64,000 nucleotides of DNA from Ga0074139 sp964515195. GTDB lineage: Bacteria; Bdellovibrionota; Bdellovibrionia; Bdellovibrionales; Bdellovibrionaceae. Location: assembly GCA_964515195.1 (NCBI GenBank), contig CAZETK010000002.1, positions 1 to 64,000 of the forward strand. The letters run 5' to 3'. Made by a program: the position numbers and the translations under genes. Positions 8,450-17,245 of the stretch are shown in pieces (positions within the stretch are counted from its first letter, which is position 1; every line of letters begins with the position of its first letter). The notes below the pieces were generated by a model that saw only the letters and a program-made list of their open reading frames with translations, was not told the origin of the DNA and ran no database searches.

Positions 8450-10446
8450 AGCTCTGGCGTGTTGCCGTTGAGGCTCCCATTCGGGAGCCATTGACTTACA
8501 GTTCGGACCTTCCTTTAGAACGAGGACAATGGGTGGAGGTCCCCCTAGGTAAACGCTCGGCATTGGGGTTGGTGATCGATTCCACCGATCGATCACCCGG
8601 AGAATCGCTTAAATCCATTCGCTCCCTTCATAATGAGCTTCCTCGTCTTCACGAATCTTTTGTCAAGTGGCTTGAGCGGATCTCAAACTATTATCACTAT
8701 CCGCTGGGGCTTGTAGCGGAAAGTTCAAGGCCCCCACTTGATAAAAAAAAATCAAATCGAAAAACTCAAAAACCACCTGTTGTAAAAGAGGTCGAGCGTG
8801 ACACTCCTCCAGAGCTCACGGCAGAGCAAACGCGAACCATCGATGACATTCCGGTAACTGATCGCTTTCAGGTCCACCTTGTGCACGGAGTAACCGGCTC
8901 TGGGAAAACAGAAATTTATTTGCGGCTTCTTGAAAAATCATTAAGCCAAGGCAAAAGCGCAATTGTCTTAGTGCCTGAAATTTCTCTAACACCGCAGCTC
9001 ATTCACCGCTTTGCCCAGCGCTTTGGTGACCGCGTTGCGGCTTTTCACTCACAAATGACTCCGCGAGAGAAAACAGAACACTGGTGGGACATCGTCGAAG
9101 GGCGAAAGCAAATTTTAATCGGGGCCCGTTCTGCGCTTTTCTGCCCGCAGAAAAGTTTGGGGCTTATCATCGTCGATGAAGAGCACGAGCCTAGTTACAA
9201 ACAAGACGACAAACTGAAATACCATGCGCGCGACGCCGCCATTATGTTAGCACACCTGCAAGGTTGCCCGGTGATTTTAGGTTCGGCCACACCAAGCCTC
9301 GAAAGCTGGCAGAACGCTCAAATTGGGAAATACAAACTCCATCAGTTAAAAAAACGAGTGCACAGCGGAGACTTACCACGGGTCGAAATTGTGGATCTCA
9401 GGCAGCAAGAGAAGGCTGGTGAAATATTGCCCGAATGGCTCTCGCCCCGGCTTCACGGCCGCATGACCGAGGTTATCGAACAAGGCTACCAGGCCGCTTT
9501 GTTTTTGAATCGACGTGGGATGGCCAATGTCGTCATGTGCGGATCTTGCGGGCATTCTGCTCAATGTCCTAACTGTGACATTAACTTAACTTTGCACTCT
9601 AGATCTCATTTGATCTGCCACTACTGTGATTACCATGAAAATTACAAGACAAGCTGCCCTTCTTGCGCAAAAGGAGAGCTTCGCGCCCTGGGGCTTGGCA
9701 CAGAAAAGCTAGAGAGCGATCTTATGGAACTCTTTCCCGGCAAAAAGATTATTCGCGCCGATCGAGATGAAATCCAAAACCGCCAGGATTTAGAAAGCTT
9801 TGTTTCTACAATGGAAAAAGGCGAGGTGGATATCCTGGTGGGAACCCAAATGATCGCCAAGGGTTTGGATTTTCCTAAACTAAAACTTGTAGGCCTTGTG
9901 CTGGCGGATATTGGATTTAATCTACCTGATTTTCGGGCCACTGAGAGAAATTTTCAGTTGATCGTTCAAATGAGTGGACGGCCAGGACGGCATCTCCACA
10001 CAGAAAACGATCGAGGAGAAGTCATTATTCAAACTTTCAATCCTGATCATGAAAGTCTCGCCTTTGCCGGCCGCCATGATTATGAGGGCTTTGCCAAGCA
10101 GGAATTAGAACATCGGCGATTGTTGAATTATCCTCCGGTTGGACGCTTGATAAGTCTTCGAATTCAGTCATCTGATCAACGTAAGGCCTACGCGCTTGCC
10201 TCTCTGACTGGTGCCCGTGCTGCGGCCTTAAAAAATCAATTTCCGCTCTACGAAGGTCTTGAAATTCTGGGTCCAGCTGAAGCTCCGCTTTCTAAGCTAA
10301 AAGGCCAGTATCGATTTCACATCCTTCTGAAAGGCGTCCACGGCCCCACCCTACATGACTTTATGAGGAAATTAATGGGAGACGAAAAATGGGTTCCGGC
10401 TCGCTGCCGAATCGTAGTTGATATTGACCCACTTCATCTGCTCTAA
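8446..10446 (+). CDS. priA: Primosomal protein N' (replication restart helicase)
   Basis: This 666-aa protein is a superfamily 2 helicase that reloads the replisome at stalled forks. It shows a 3' DNA-binding N-terminal region (about 1-100), Walker A GVTGSGKT (148-155) and Walker B DEEH (244-247). A zinc-binding insert has eight Cys (365, 368, 374, 377, 391, 394, 404, 407). The C-terminal helicase lobe follows. Motif VI reads QMSGRPGR (508-515) where the E. coli enzyme has QVAGRAGR. It is about 65 residues shorter than E. coli PriA. The start is TTG at 8446, with AAGAGG five bases upstream and overlapping the preceding stop. Confidence 0.95.
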   Translation: MKLWRVAVEAPIREPLTYSSDLPLERGQWVEVPLGKRSALGLVIDSTDRSPGESLKSIRSLHNELPRLHESFVKWLERISNYYHYPLGLVAESSRPPLDKKKSNRKTQKPPVVKEVERDTPPELTAEQTRTIDDIPVTDRFQVHLVHGVTGSGKTEIYLRLLEKSLSQGKSAIVLVPEISLTPQLIHRFAQRFGDRVAAFHSQMTPREKTEHWWDIVEGRKQILIGARSALFCPQKSLGLIIVDEEHEPSYKQDDKLKYHARDAAIMLAHLQGCPVILGSATPSLESWQNAQIGKYKLHQLKKRVHSGDLPRVEIVDLRQQEKAGEILPEWLSPRLHGRMTEVIEQGYQAALFLNRRGMANVVMCGSCGHSAQCPNCDINLTLHSRSHLICHYCDYHENYKTSCPSCAKGELRALGLGTEKLESDLMELFPGKKIIRADRDEIQNRQDLESFVSTMEKGEVDILVGTQMIAKGLDFPKLKLVGLVLADIGFNLPDFRATERNFQLIVQMSGRPGRHLHTENDRGEVIIQTFNPDHESLAFAGRHDYEGFAKQELEHRRLLNYPPVGRLISLRIQSSDQRKAYALASLTGARAAALKNQFPLYEGLEILGPAEAPLSKLKGQYRFHILLKGVHGPTLHDFMRKLMGDEKWVPARCRIVVDIDPLHLL

Positions 10447-10460
10447 GCTATAATAAGAAG

Positions 10461-11294
10461 ATGGTAAATTGCCCGCGTTGTGGTCTTCAAGTTATGGATC
10501 TTCATGCCGTCGAAAGTGCTGTCATGCAGAAGCTTTCTGAGCTTGGCGATCCACCGCCTTCACAGGTCTGCATGGTTTGCCTGTCGGATTTGCGAAAGGT
10601 CGCCGCTTCGAATGCGGGCGGCATTCTTCTCGCACAAGAAAAGGCGAAAGAACAACATCGGCTTCAATTGTGGAAGAGCCGTGTTTCCTTGGTCAAAAAG
10701 GCTCGTACGCTTATGGGCCAAAAAATGTACTCTGAGGCCGCTGTGGCTTACGAGAAGTATCTTAAAATTTTAGAGATTGTCTTTAATGTTGAAAAGGGTC
10801 AGTTCCTGACCCCCGAGCACTTTAAGGATACGGCCCGGACAGAGGAGCTCACTGTTATCGCCTCTGTCTACTGGGATTTGCTACGGATATACGACACCAG
10901 CCCCAAGTATGGAGAACGACAGGCTGTCGCTGCCAGACAATTGGCGCTGTTTGCACGCTACACGCCGATTTTTCCTGATATTTTAAAGCGAGCCGAGACC
11001 TTCGTTCGACAGGCCCGCAACCCTGGGATTTTCAAAACATTTCTGAAAAACGCCTCTAACGAGCGACCCCGCTGCTTCATTGCAACCGCCGCTTTCGATA
11101 GTGAGCTCTGCTGGGAAGTCCAAACGCTTCGCCATTTCCGCGATCACTATCTTCGAAAAACTCACTGGGGGCGCGTTTTTATCCTTCAATATTATAAATT
11201 CTCCCCGAATATCGCTCAGATTTTGGACAAGCACTCTGCTCTCAAACCTTTCGTTCGAAAATTACTTCGTCTCTTGATTAAATGCGTTAGTTGA
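10461..11294 (+). CDS. Zinc-ribbon protein with C-terminal CFI-box domain
   Basis: This is a 277-aa cytoplasmic protein. A CxxC pair (Cys4, Cys7) and a second CxxC (Cys37, Cys40) probably form a zinc ribbon. A helical TPR-like middle (about 60-190) follows. The last 75 residues carry the CFI-box: CFIATAA (205-211), then LRHFRDHYL and YYKFSPNIA. CFI-box domains occur at the end of diverse bacterial proteins and their function is not settled. It follows priA by 14 nt and the next gene starts inside its end, so it lies in an operon. Confidence 0.7.
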   Translation: MVNCPRCGLQVMDLHAVESAVMQKLSELGDPPPSQVCMVCLSDLRKVAASNAGGILLAQEKAKEQHRLQLWKSRVSLVKKARTLMGQKMYSEAAVAYEKYLKILEIVFNVEKGQFLTPEHFKDTARTEELTVIASVYWDLLRIYDTSPKYGERQAVAARQLALFARYTPIFPDILKRAETFVRQARNPGIFKTFLKNASNERPRCFIATAAFDSELCWEVQTLRHFRDHYLRKTHWGRVFILQYYKFSPNIAQILDKHSALKPFVRKLLRLLIKCVS

Positions 11295-11341
11295 ATTACA
11301 GGTTTCTACTTGCCAAGAATTTGATGGTTGATAAGGATTTC

Positions 11342-12442
11342 ATGATGAGCACAGTCTACGATTATATTGTCATTGGAAGCGGTCTATCTGGTCTGGCCAT
11401 TGCGACAACCCTATCTCAAGAAACCTCTAAAGTGCTTTTGTTGGATTCCGGCGATTTGCCAGGAGGCTGGTTGCGAAAGCTTCATCTGCCCTTTGTGCCG
11501 GTGACACCTTCTGCTGAAAGTGCGGTTTTGAATCTTGAAAATCTTTTGAACCTTAAAATTCTAGGCGACAAAAAAGAAGTGGCCCCCCTTACTTACGAAA
11601 GTTCTAACTTTAAAACTTTCATGGGTTTTGGCGAAAAGGCCCCTGAGTTTTATGATGAGGTGGCCTACTACTGCTCTCCTCAACAATTTGAACTGAGGCT
11701 TGAGCCCGGTGAGTGGGTCAAACAACTTGCTGAAAAATTTAAAGGCACTTTTGTGCCTCGCTCGATCGTCACCAAGTTTGTTGTTGAGGAAGGTCGACTG
11801 CAATCAATTCTTGTCAACGGTACCAAGAAAATACAGGGGCAAAATTTTATCTTTTGCGGCGAAATGAAATCCTTGGACTTTTTAATTCCTCAGGATTGCA
11901 TGAATCAAAAAGTGCGTAACAAGTTAGCCAAGACAAAGACTTGGACTCGCGCCACCATTCAAATCAAACACGCCGCTAAAACAACAGACAGCACGGCTGT
12001 ACATATTTTAATTGGCACGGCTCAGGATGAAGTTGTCACCTGTATTGGAAAGTTTAATGGCGCCCTAAGCACTTGGACAACTTTCGTCGCGGACGAAGAC
12101 GCTGAGGATCCTGAAATCACAGCTCAAGCTTTAAAAAGAATTAAGCGACAAATTAAGCGCGCCTATCCCGACGCTTTGAATGAACCCACTGAAGAAAGAA
12201 TCGTGGTTCAGTCAGAGTTCGGTGGTCATTTTGATTTGAAATTAAACGCCAATCAAACCTGGCCCGAAATTGAGAATTTATGGATAGGCTCAGGATCTGT
12301 TCAGCGGGATCGCAATATTTTAGGTGCTTTGAAACAAGCTTGGCTGGTCTTAACATCTCTAGGCTTCAGTGTGGCCGCCACCCTGCCTTCCGCCGAAGCC
12401 GAAAGCCTGACTGCCAATAATACACAAGAGGCCGAGCTTTAA
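11342..12442 (+). CDS. NAD(P)/FAD-binding oxidoreductase, amine-oxidase-like fold
   Basis: This is a 366-aa protein starting with a dinucleotide-binding Rossmann motif, YIVIGSGLSGLAIATTLSQE, followed by an acidic strand end (LLLD). Near the C-terminus it has ENLWIGSGSVQRDRNILGAL, resembling the second FAD-contact segment of flavin amine oxidase / protoporphyrinogen-oxidase-like proteins. The middle is divergent and the substrate cannot be told. I choose ATG 11342 (or the adjacent 11345) because AAGGA lies just upstream. A longer TTG start at 11291 would overlap the CFI-box gene and put 17 odd residues before the Rossmann strand. Confidence 0.65.
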   Translation: MMSTVYDYIVIGSGLSGLAIATTLSQETSKVLLLDSGDLPGGWLRKLHLPFVPVTPSAESAVLNLENLLNLKILGDKKEVAPLTYESSNFKTFMGFGEKAPEFYDEVAYYCSPQQFELRLEPGEWVKQLAEKFKGTFVPRSIVTKFVVEEGRLQSILVNGTKKIQGQNFIFCGEMKSLDFLIPQDCMNQKVRNKLAKTKTWTRATIQIKHAAKTTDSTAVHILIGTAQDEVVTCIGKFNGALSTWTTFVADEDAEDPEITAQALKRIKRQIKRAYPDALNEPTEERIVVQSEFGGHFDLKLNANQTWPEIENLWIGSGSVQRDRNILGALKQAWLVLTSLGFSVAATLPSAEAESLTANNTQEAEL

Positions 12443-12491
12443 AACCCAGCCTCTCAAGTGTTCCCCTAATTCAGCATTTGCTGATGTCTTG

Positions 12492-12884
12492 TTACAATAC
12501 TGTCACGCGCGCAGAATCCTTCACCGAGGAATTCTTTTGCGGCCTAATAACAAATGAACAAGCGCCCCCACGGCGGTTAGCGCTGACATTGATTTGAACT
12601 TCATAGGTTCGAATATGCTCTTTGGTTTTAATATCATAGCCAGCAAAGGCAAGCAGGGTTTGCCGATATGTGCAAAGATGAGCTGGCTGAGTGTAATTTA
12701 AAACCGTGGGATATTCAGGGTTGCGAGAGCGGACATCGACCAACAATGAAAGCACTTCGGGATTGAGATTGTCTTTCTTGGCTTTGATCACTGTAGCTTG
12801 GCCAAATGCGATCTTTTCATATTCGGTGTTAAAGGCCCAGACATTCAATGAGGCCATCACTATAATTAAAGCGATTTTATTCAT
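12492..12884 (-). CDS. Small exported hypothetical protein
   Basis: This is a 130-aa protein with a signal peptide (about residues 1-17, MASLNVWA before the cut). AAGGAG lies 9 nt before the ATG. The mature part has two Cys (in HLCTYR and GACSFV) that could form a periplasmic disulfide. I recognise no family. It is convergent with the oxidoreductase gene and divergent from rpsB. Confidence 0.6.
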   Translation of the reverse strand: MNKIALIIVMASLNVWAFNTEYEKIAFGQATVIKAKKDNLNPEVLSLLVDVRSRNPEYPTVLNYTQPAHLCTYRQTLLAFAGYDIKTKEHIRTYEVQINVSANRRGGACSFVIRPQKNSSVKDSARVTVL

Positions 12885-13217
12885 AAACTAAGCTCCTTAC
12901 GGGGTGACGTATAGCATCATCTCTTTGGGGGAACAATCATCTTGCGCTTTTTACAAACGGTCTTTTGGGCGCCTCAAGGCAGAGTTGGAAATTTCTTCAA
13001 ATCCCGATTGGGGGCGGCCCCAGTGGCCCTTTGGCCTCTAACAAAACTGTGAATTCCTTTGCTCTTTTTAAGCCAGTTTGATATCCCGGACAGTCAATAC
13101 ACACTCTGGATTACATTCTGGTCCTCTGCCGTGGTAGGCGGGGGTCGTTATCTCTAAGGTGCTCATCCGCCTTGGGGCTCTGATCCGGAGGAGGCCTAAC
13201 CAGAAAAAGGAGAATTT
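12885..13217 (+). other. Long leader / promoter region of rpsB
   Basis: No gene is visible in these 333 nt. The half nearest rpsB is G-rich. It contains short possible stems such as GGGGGCGGCCCC (13010-13021) and GGCC-CTTT-GGCC (13025-13036). A GGCGGG segment near 13138 could pair with CCGCC near 13167. AAAGGAG precedes the rpsB ATG. Ribosomal protein S2 genes are often autoregulated through a structured leader, so a regulatory RNA here is plausible. I cannot match it to a known leader motif. Confidence 0.3.
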
Positions 13218-14171
13218 ATGGCCAGCATTACTATGAAAGAGATGCTCGATGCCGGTGTGCATTTCGGACATCAAACCCAGCGTTGGAATCCTAAGATGAA
13301 GCCTTACGTTTACACGGCTCGTGGTGGGATTCACATCATTGATCTGCAAAAAACTATTATTCGCGCACAACGGGCCGCTGAGTTCGTTAAAGACGTCGCT
13401 GCCAATGGTGGGCGGCTGATTTTTGTGGGAACAAAAAAGCAGGCAATCGAACCTATTATGGAAGCGGCTCAACGTTGCGGCCAGTACTATGTAACCAAGC
13501 GCTGGCTGGGTGGAATGCTCACTAACTTTGAGACCATCAAGTCTTCAATCGATCAGATGCGCAAAATCGATAAACTAAAAGAGTCTGGCGAGTTGAACTA
13601 TCTGACCAAGAAAGAACGCGCTCGCATCGAGAAGGAATATCTAAAACTTACTGAGTTTTTGAACGGCATCCGCGACATGAAACAGATGCCTTCCGCTATG
13701 TTTGTTGTGGACCTTCCTAAAGAGCATATTGCGGTCGCTGAGGCGAAGCGTTTAGGAATTCCCGTAGTCGGCATTGCTGATACCAACTCAGATCCCGACA
13801 TTATCGATTATCCAATCCCCGGTAATGACGATGCGATCCGATCCATCAAGCTTTTTGCGACTTTGGTAGCTGATTCTTATATTGAAGGAATGAAAATTTG
13901 GGATCAAAAAGTCCGCGCCAGTGTTGACAAGCAAGCCGAGGAAGGCGCTGACGCCGAAAAGGTTGCCACCGCAGAAAAAGAGGCTCCGACAAAACGACGT
14001 GGCCGTGGCCCGGCTGGCAAAACGCAAGAGAAAAAATCTGAAGGTCCTGCTGTTGTTAAGGTCTCTAAAGCGCGTAAGCTAGTAGCTGCCGGCACTGCAG
14101 ATGATGTTGAAATTCAGGCCGAACTTGAATCTCAGCAAGATTCAGAGTCTTCAGACGAAGCTTCTGAATAG
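13218..14171 (+). CDS. rpsB: 30S ribosomal protein S2 with acidic/basic C-terminal extension
   Basis: This 317-aa protein is S2, needed for S1 docking on the 30S subunit. The N-terminus MASITMKEMLDAGVHFGHQT and the RWLGGMLTNFETI and PDLPKEH-like segments (here VVDLPKEHIAVAEAKRLGIP) are diagnostic. The core ends near residue 235; E. coli S2 is about 240 aa. An extra tail of about 80 residues first carries KRRGRGPAGK-type basic patches and ends in a very acidic QQDSESSDEASE. Tailed S2 proteins occur in several phyla. It heads the rpsB-tsf-pyrH-frr translation cluster. Confidence 0.97.
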   Translation: MASITMKEMLDAGVHFGHQTQRWNPKMKPYVYTARGGIHIIDLQKTIIRAQRAAEFVKDVAANGGRLIFVGTKKQAIEPIMEAAQRCGQYYVTKRWLGGMLTNFETIKSSIDQMRKIDKLKESGELNYLTKKERARIEKEYLKLTEFLNGIRDMKQMPSAMFVVDLPKEHIAVAEAKRLGIPVVGIADTNSDPDIIDYPIPGNDDAIRSIKLFATLVADSYIEGMKIWDQKVRASVDKQAEEGADAEKVATAEKEAPTKRRGRGPAGKTQEKKSEGPAVVKVSKARKLVAAGTADDVEIQAELESQQDSESSDEASE

Positions 14172-14185
14172 TTCGTGTTCTCTCC

Positions 14186-14216
14186 GCATCCAGTTGATGT
14201 GATGTCAATTGGATGC
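14186..14216 (+). promoter_or_regulatory. Hairpin between rpsB and tsf
   Basis: GCATCCAGTTGA (14186-14197) and TCAATTGGATGC (14205-14216) form a 12-bp stem with one G-T pair and a 7-base loop. No T-run follows, so it is not a classical terminator. It could act as an attenuator, a pause or a processing site, adjusting tsf relative to rpsB expression. E. coli also has an attenuator-like structure between these genes. Confidence 0.55.
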
Positions 14217-14282
14217 CGTCTTGGCACTTAGATAAAGTTCAATTTATGGGTGCCTTAAATTCTAACGCTTAAGGAGATTTTT

Positions 14283-15209
14283 ATGTCAATTTCCGCTTCA
14301 CAGGTTAAAGAGCTTCGCGAAAAAACCAATGCGGGCATGATGGATTGTAAAAAAGCCTTGGAAGAAACCCAAGGTAACTTTGATGCGGCTATCGAATGGC
14401 TTCGTAAAAAAGGCCTTTCATCTGCAGCGAAAAAGGCGGGTCGAATCGCCGCCGAAGGTGCCGTTTTTGCGGAAGTTAACAATAATGTTGGTGTTGTTGT
14501 CGAAATTAACTCTGAAACCGACTTTGTCGCGCGAAACGATGGCTTTCGTGATTTTGTTAAAAACATTGCCGATCATGTGACCGCCACTAAATCGACAGCT
14601 GATATTCTTGAACAGCCTTACTCAAAAAACTCTTCTCAAAAGATTGGTGATTTACTAAGGGAAACAATTGCGACGATCGGTGAAAACATTGTTATCCGTC
14701 GCCATGAAAAATTTGAGGGTGGCGCCAACACTTTGGTTCACACCTATGTTCACGGCGAAGGCAAAATTGGAGTTCTTTTAGAAGTCACTGGCGCCCCTGG
14801 AAACGCAGAAGCTAAAACCGCTGCACAGGACGTAGCTCTGCACATTGCGGCCATGAATCCGATGGCTATTTCCAGCGATCAAATTCCTGCAGATGTTGTC
14901 AGCAAGGAAAAGGAAATTTTAAAAGCCAAGAACCTCGAGCAAGGGAAAAAGCCTGAAATGGTCGACAAGATCGTAGAAGGTCAAATTCGGAAGTTCTTGG
15001 CTGAAAACTGTCTTCTTGAGCAGGCTTTCGTTAAAAATCCGGATCTTAAGGTCGCCGATTATCTTAAAGAAGCCTCCAAAAAAAGTGGAGAAACAATCCA
15101 GTTGAAACGATTTGTTCGTTTTGAACTGGGCGAAGGAATCGAAAAAAGACAAGACGACTTTGCCGCCGAAGTCGCGGCCCAACAGGCCGCCGCCACGAAA
15201 GGGCACTGA
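14283..15209 (+). CDS. tsf: Translation elongation factor Ts
   Basis: This 308-aa protein is the nucleotide exchange factor for EF-Tu. It opens with an N-terminal UBA-like segment containing LREKTNAGMMDCKKALEE. The core INSETDFVARND (about residues 79-90) is the motif that displaces Mg from EF-Tu. AAGGAG lies before the ATG. The length is close to the usual 280-300 aa. pyrH follows almost directly. Confidence 0.97.
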   Translation: MSISASQVKELREKTNAGMMDCKKALEETQGNFDAAIEWLRKKGLSSAAKKAGRIAAEGAVFAEVNNNVGVVVEINSETDFVARNDGFRDFVKNIADHVTATKSTADILEQPYSKNSSQKIGDLLRETIATIGENIVIRRHEKFEGGANTLVHTYVHGEGKIGVLLEVTGAPGNAEAKTAAQDVALHIAAMNPMAISSDQIPADVVSKEKEILKAKNLEQGKKPEMVDKIVEGQIRKFLAENCLLEQAFVKNPDLKVADYLKEASKKSGETIQLKRFVRFELGEGIEKRQDDFAAEVAAQQAAATKGH

Positions 15210-15213
15210 CTCA

Positions 15214-15927
15214 GTGAGTGACCTAAGATTTAAGCGAATTCTGTTAAAACTAAGTGGTGAAGCTCTGGCCGGGCAGCAAGGTCAGGGCATCAATCCTCAA
15301 GTCATCAAACAAATCGCTCAGGATGTGGCTGAAGCCTATCGGGCTGGCGTTCAAATCGGTCTTGTTATTGGTGGTGGCAATATTTTTCGAGGCGTTTCCG
15401 CTTCGGCTCAAGGCATGGACCGCGCTAGTTCGGACTATATGGGCATGCTGGCAACGGTTATTAACTCTTTAGCCCTACAAGACGCTTTAGAAAAAGAAAA
15501 TGTCCCGACCCGCGTTCAGTCTGCGATTGAAATGTCGCAGATTGCAGAACCTTACATCCGCCGTCGCGCTATTCGACATCTTGAGAAAGGTCGTATTGTG
15601 ATCTTCGGGGCTGGAACTGGAAACCCGTTTTTCACAACCGACACTGCGGCCAGTCTGCGCGCCATGGAAATCAACGCTGAGATTATTATGAAGGCCACTA
15701 GGGTTGATGGAATTTACGACAAAGATCCAATGAAAAACACGGACGCCAAGAAGTACGACAAAATAAGTTATATCGATGTTCTTAATCAGGGACTACAGGT
15801 GATGGATTCAACAGCCATCAGTCTTTGCATGGATCACAAACTACCCATTCTGACTTTTGATCTGATGAAAAAGGGCAATATTTTAAAAGCCGTTCAAGGG
15901 GAGCCCATAGGGACCCTCGTTCTCTAA
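15214..15927 (+). CDS. pyrH: Uridylate kinase
   Basis: This 237-aa UMP kinase of the amino-acid-kinase family makes UDP for nucleic acid and cell-wall precursors. It has RILLKLSGEAL at the start, VIGGGNIFRG as the nucleotide loop, TDTAASLRAMEINAEI and KATRVDGIYDKDP. I place the start at GTG 15214, four bases after the tsf stop, because residues from there match the family N-terminus. A longer open frame back into tsf adds 34 unrelated residues. The GTG start with modest ribosome site suggests coupling to tsf. Confidence 0.95.
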   Translation: MSDLRFKRILLKLSGEALAGQQGQGINPQVIKQIAQDVAEAYRAGVQIGLVIGGGNIFRGVSASAQGMDRASSDYMGMLATVINSLALQDALEKENVPTRVQSAIEMSQIAEPYIRRRAIRHLEKGRIVIFGAGTGNPFFTTDTAASLRAMEINAEIIMKATRVDGIYDKDPMKNTDAKKYDKISYIDVLNQGLQVMDSTAISLCMDHKLPILTFDLMKKGNILKAVQGEPIGTLVL

Positions 15928-15943
15928 TTTAGGAGGAGAATTT

Positions 15944-16501
15944 ATGGTTGAAGAGGCAAAAAAGAGCGCTCAAGATAAGATGAATAAAACGATCCATGTT
16001 CTGACAGAGGATTTAAAGAAAATCCGAACAGGCCGCGCCCAAGTTTCCATGTTAGATAACGTTCGAGTTAACTACTACGGCAACCTCTCACCACTCAATC
16101 AGGTCGCCTCTATATCAACTCCAGATGCTAAGTCTTTCGTTATTGCCCCTTGGGAAGCTTCCCTTTTGAAAGAAATTGAACAGGCTTTGGTTAAGTCGGA
16201 TCTCGGTATGGCTCCCATCAACGATGGTAAAGTAATCCGATTAAAGGTTCCTGACCTGACTGAAGAGCGACGAAAGGACCTGGCAAAACAGGTCAATAAA
16301 ATCGCCGAAGAGGCGCGAGTGGCGGTTAGAATGGCCCGCCGAGATGCCAACGAAATTTTGAAAAAAGCCTTAAAAGACAAAGTCCTGAGCGAGGATGAAA
16401 GCAAAAAAGGCGAAGCTGATATTCAAAAGCTGACAGATGATTTCATCAAAAAAGTTGATCAAGTTGCAAAAGAAAAAGAACAGAGCATTTTAACCATCTA
16501 G
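15944..16501 (+). CDS. frr: Ribosome recycling factor
   Basis: This 185-aa protein, with EF-G, splits the post-termination ribosome. It has the family hallmarks MNKTIHVLTEDLKKIRTGRA, the VNYYGNLSPLNQVASIS loop and the C-terminal helical half with RRDANEILKK. The length is exactly typical. AGGAGGAG gives a very strong ribosome binding site, consistent with high expression. It lies between pyrH and uppS, the common bacterial order. Confidence 0.97.
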   Translation: MVEEAKKSAQDKMNKTIHVLTEDLKKIRTGRAQVSMLDNVRVNYYGNLSPLNQVASISTPDAKSFVIAPWEASLLKEIEQALVKSDLGMAPINDGKVIRLKVPDLTEERRKDLAKQVNKIAEEARVAVRMARRDANEILKKALKDKVLSEDESKKGEADIQKLTDDFIKKVDQVAKEKEQSILTI

Positions 16502-16513
16502 GATTTACATCGC

Positions 16514-17245
16514 ATGGGCTTGCCGCAACATCTTGCAATTATTATGGACGGAAATGGGCGCTGGGCCGAACAACGACGCAAGCCTCGTCATTATGGTCAC
16601 ATTCGAGGAACCCAGGTGGCTAAGACCATCATTCAGGACTGCGTGCGCCTGGGAATTCAAAATTTGACTCTTTATGCATTCAGCACGGAAAACTGGTTTC
16701 GCCCTCAATCCGAAGTTTCTATTCTTATGAGGCTTCTGGAAAAATACCTGCAAAAAGAAATGCAAAATTTAGTTAAAGAAAATATCCAGTTTCATGTCAT
16801 CGGCGAGTTGTCACGCTTGCCACGAGATATTCGAAGAACCATCGAAGAAGCTCGCGATAAGACGCAGTCTTGTACCGGCATGAAGCTGACCTTTGCATTA
16901 AGTTATGGCGCACGACAGGAAATCACTTCAACATTTCAAAAGTTGGCCAAAAAGGTCCAATTAGGTGAGCTGAATCCTGATGATATAACGGAAGATCTGA
17001 TTTCAACTTCTCTTCAAACAGCTAATGGGCCTGACCCTGATCTGATCCTACGAACTAGCGGAGAATACCGCCTGTCTAATTTTTTACTTTGGCAATCGGC
17101 CTACAGTGAATTCTTTTTCAGCTCAAAGTTATGGCCTGATTTTAATAAGGATGATCTTCTGGAAGTTTTAAATCATTTCTCGCAACGACAACGACGCTTT
17201 GGCCGCGTCGAGGCAACGGCCGTCCATGAAGAGCTTGTTAACTAG
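16514..17245 (+). CDS. uppS: Undecaprenyl diphosphate synthase (cis-prenyltransferase)
   Basis: This 243-aa enzyme builds the C55 lipid carrier for peptidoglycan and polysaccharide export by adding isopentenyl units to farnesyl diphosphate. It shows HLAIIMDGNGRWAEQRRKPR with the catalytic Asp, the LTLYAFSTENW motif, and the C-terminal DLILRTSGEYRLSNFLLWQ with SEFFF. The 3' end overlaps the cdsA start, so translation is likely coupled. Confidence 0.96.
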   Translation: MGLPQHLAIIMDGNGRWAEQRRKPRHYGHIRGTQVAKTIIQDCVRLGIQNLTLYAFSTENWFRPQSEVSILMRLLEKYLQKEMQNLVKENIQFHVIGELSRLPRDIRRTIEEARDKTQSCTGMKLTFALSYGARQEITSTFQKLAKKVQLGELNPDDITEDLISTSLQTANGPDPDLILRTSGEYRLSNFLLWQSAYSEFFFSSKLWPDFNKDDLLEVLNHFSQRQRRFGRVEATAVHEELVN

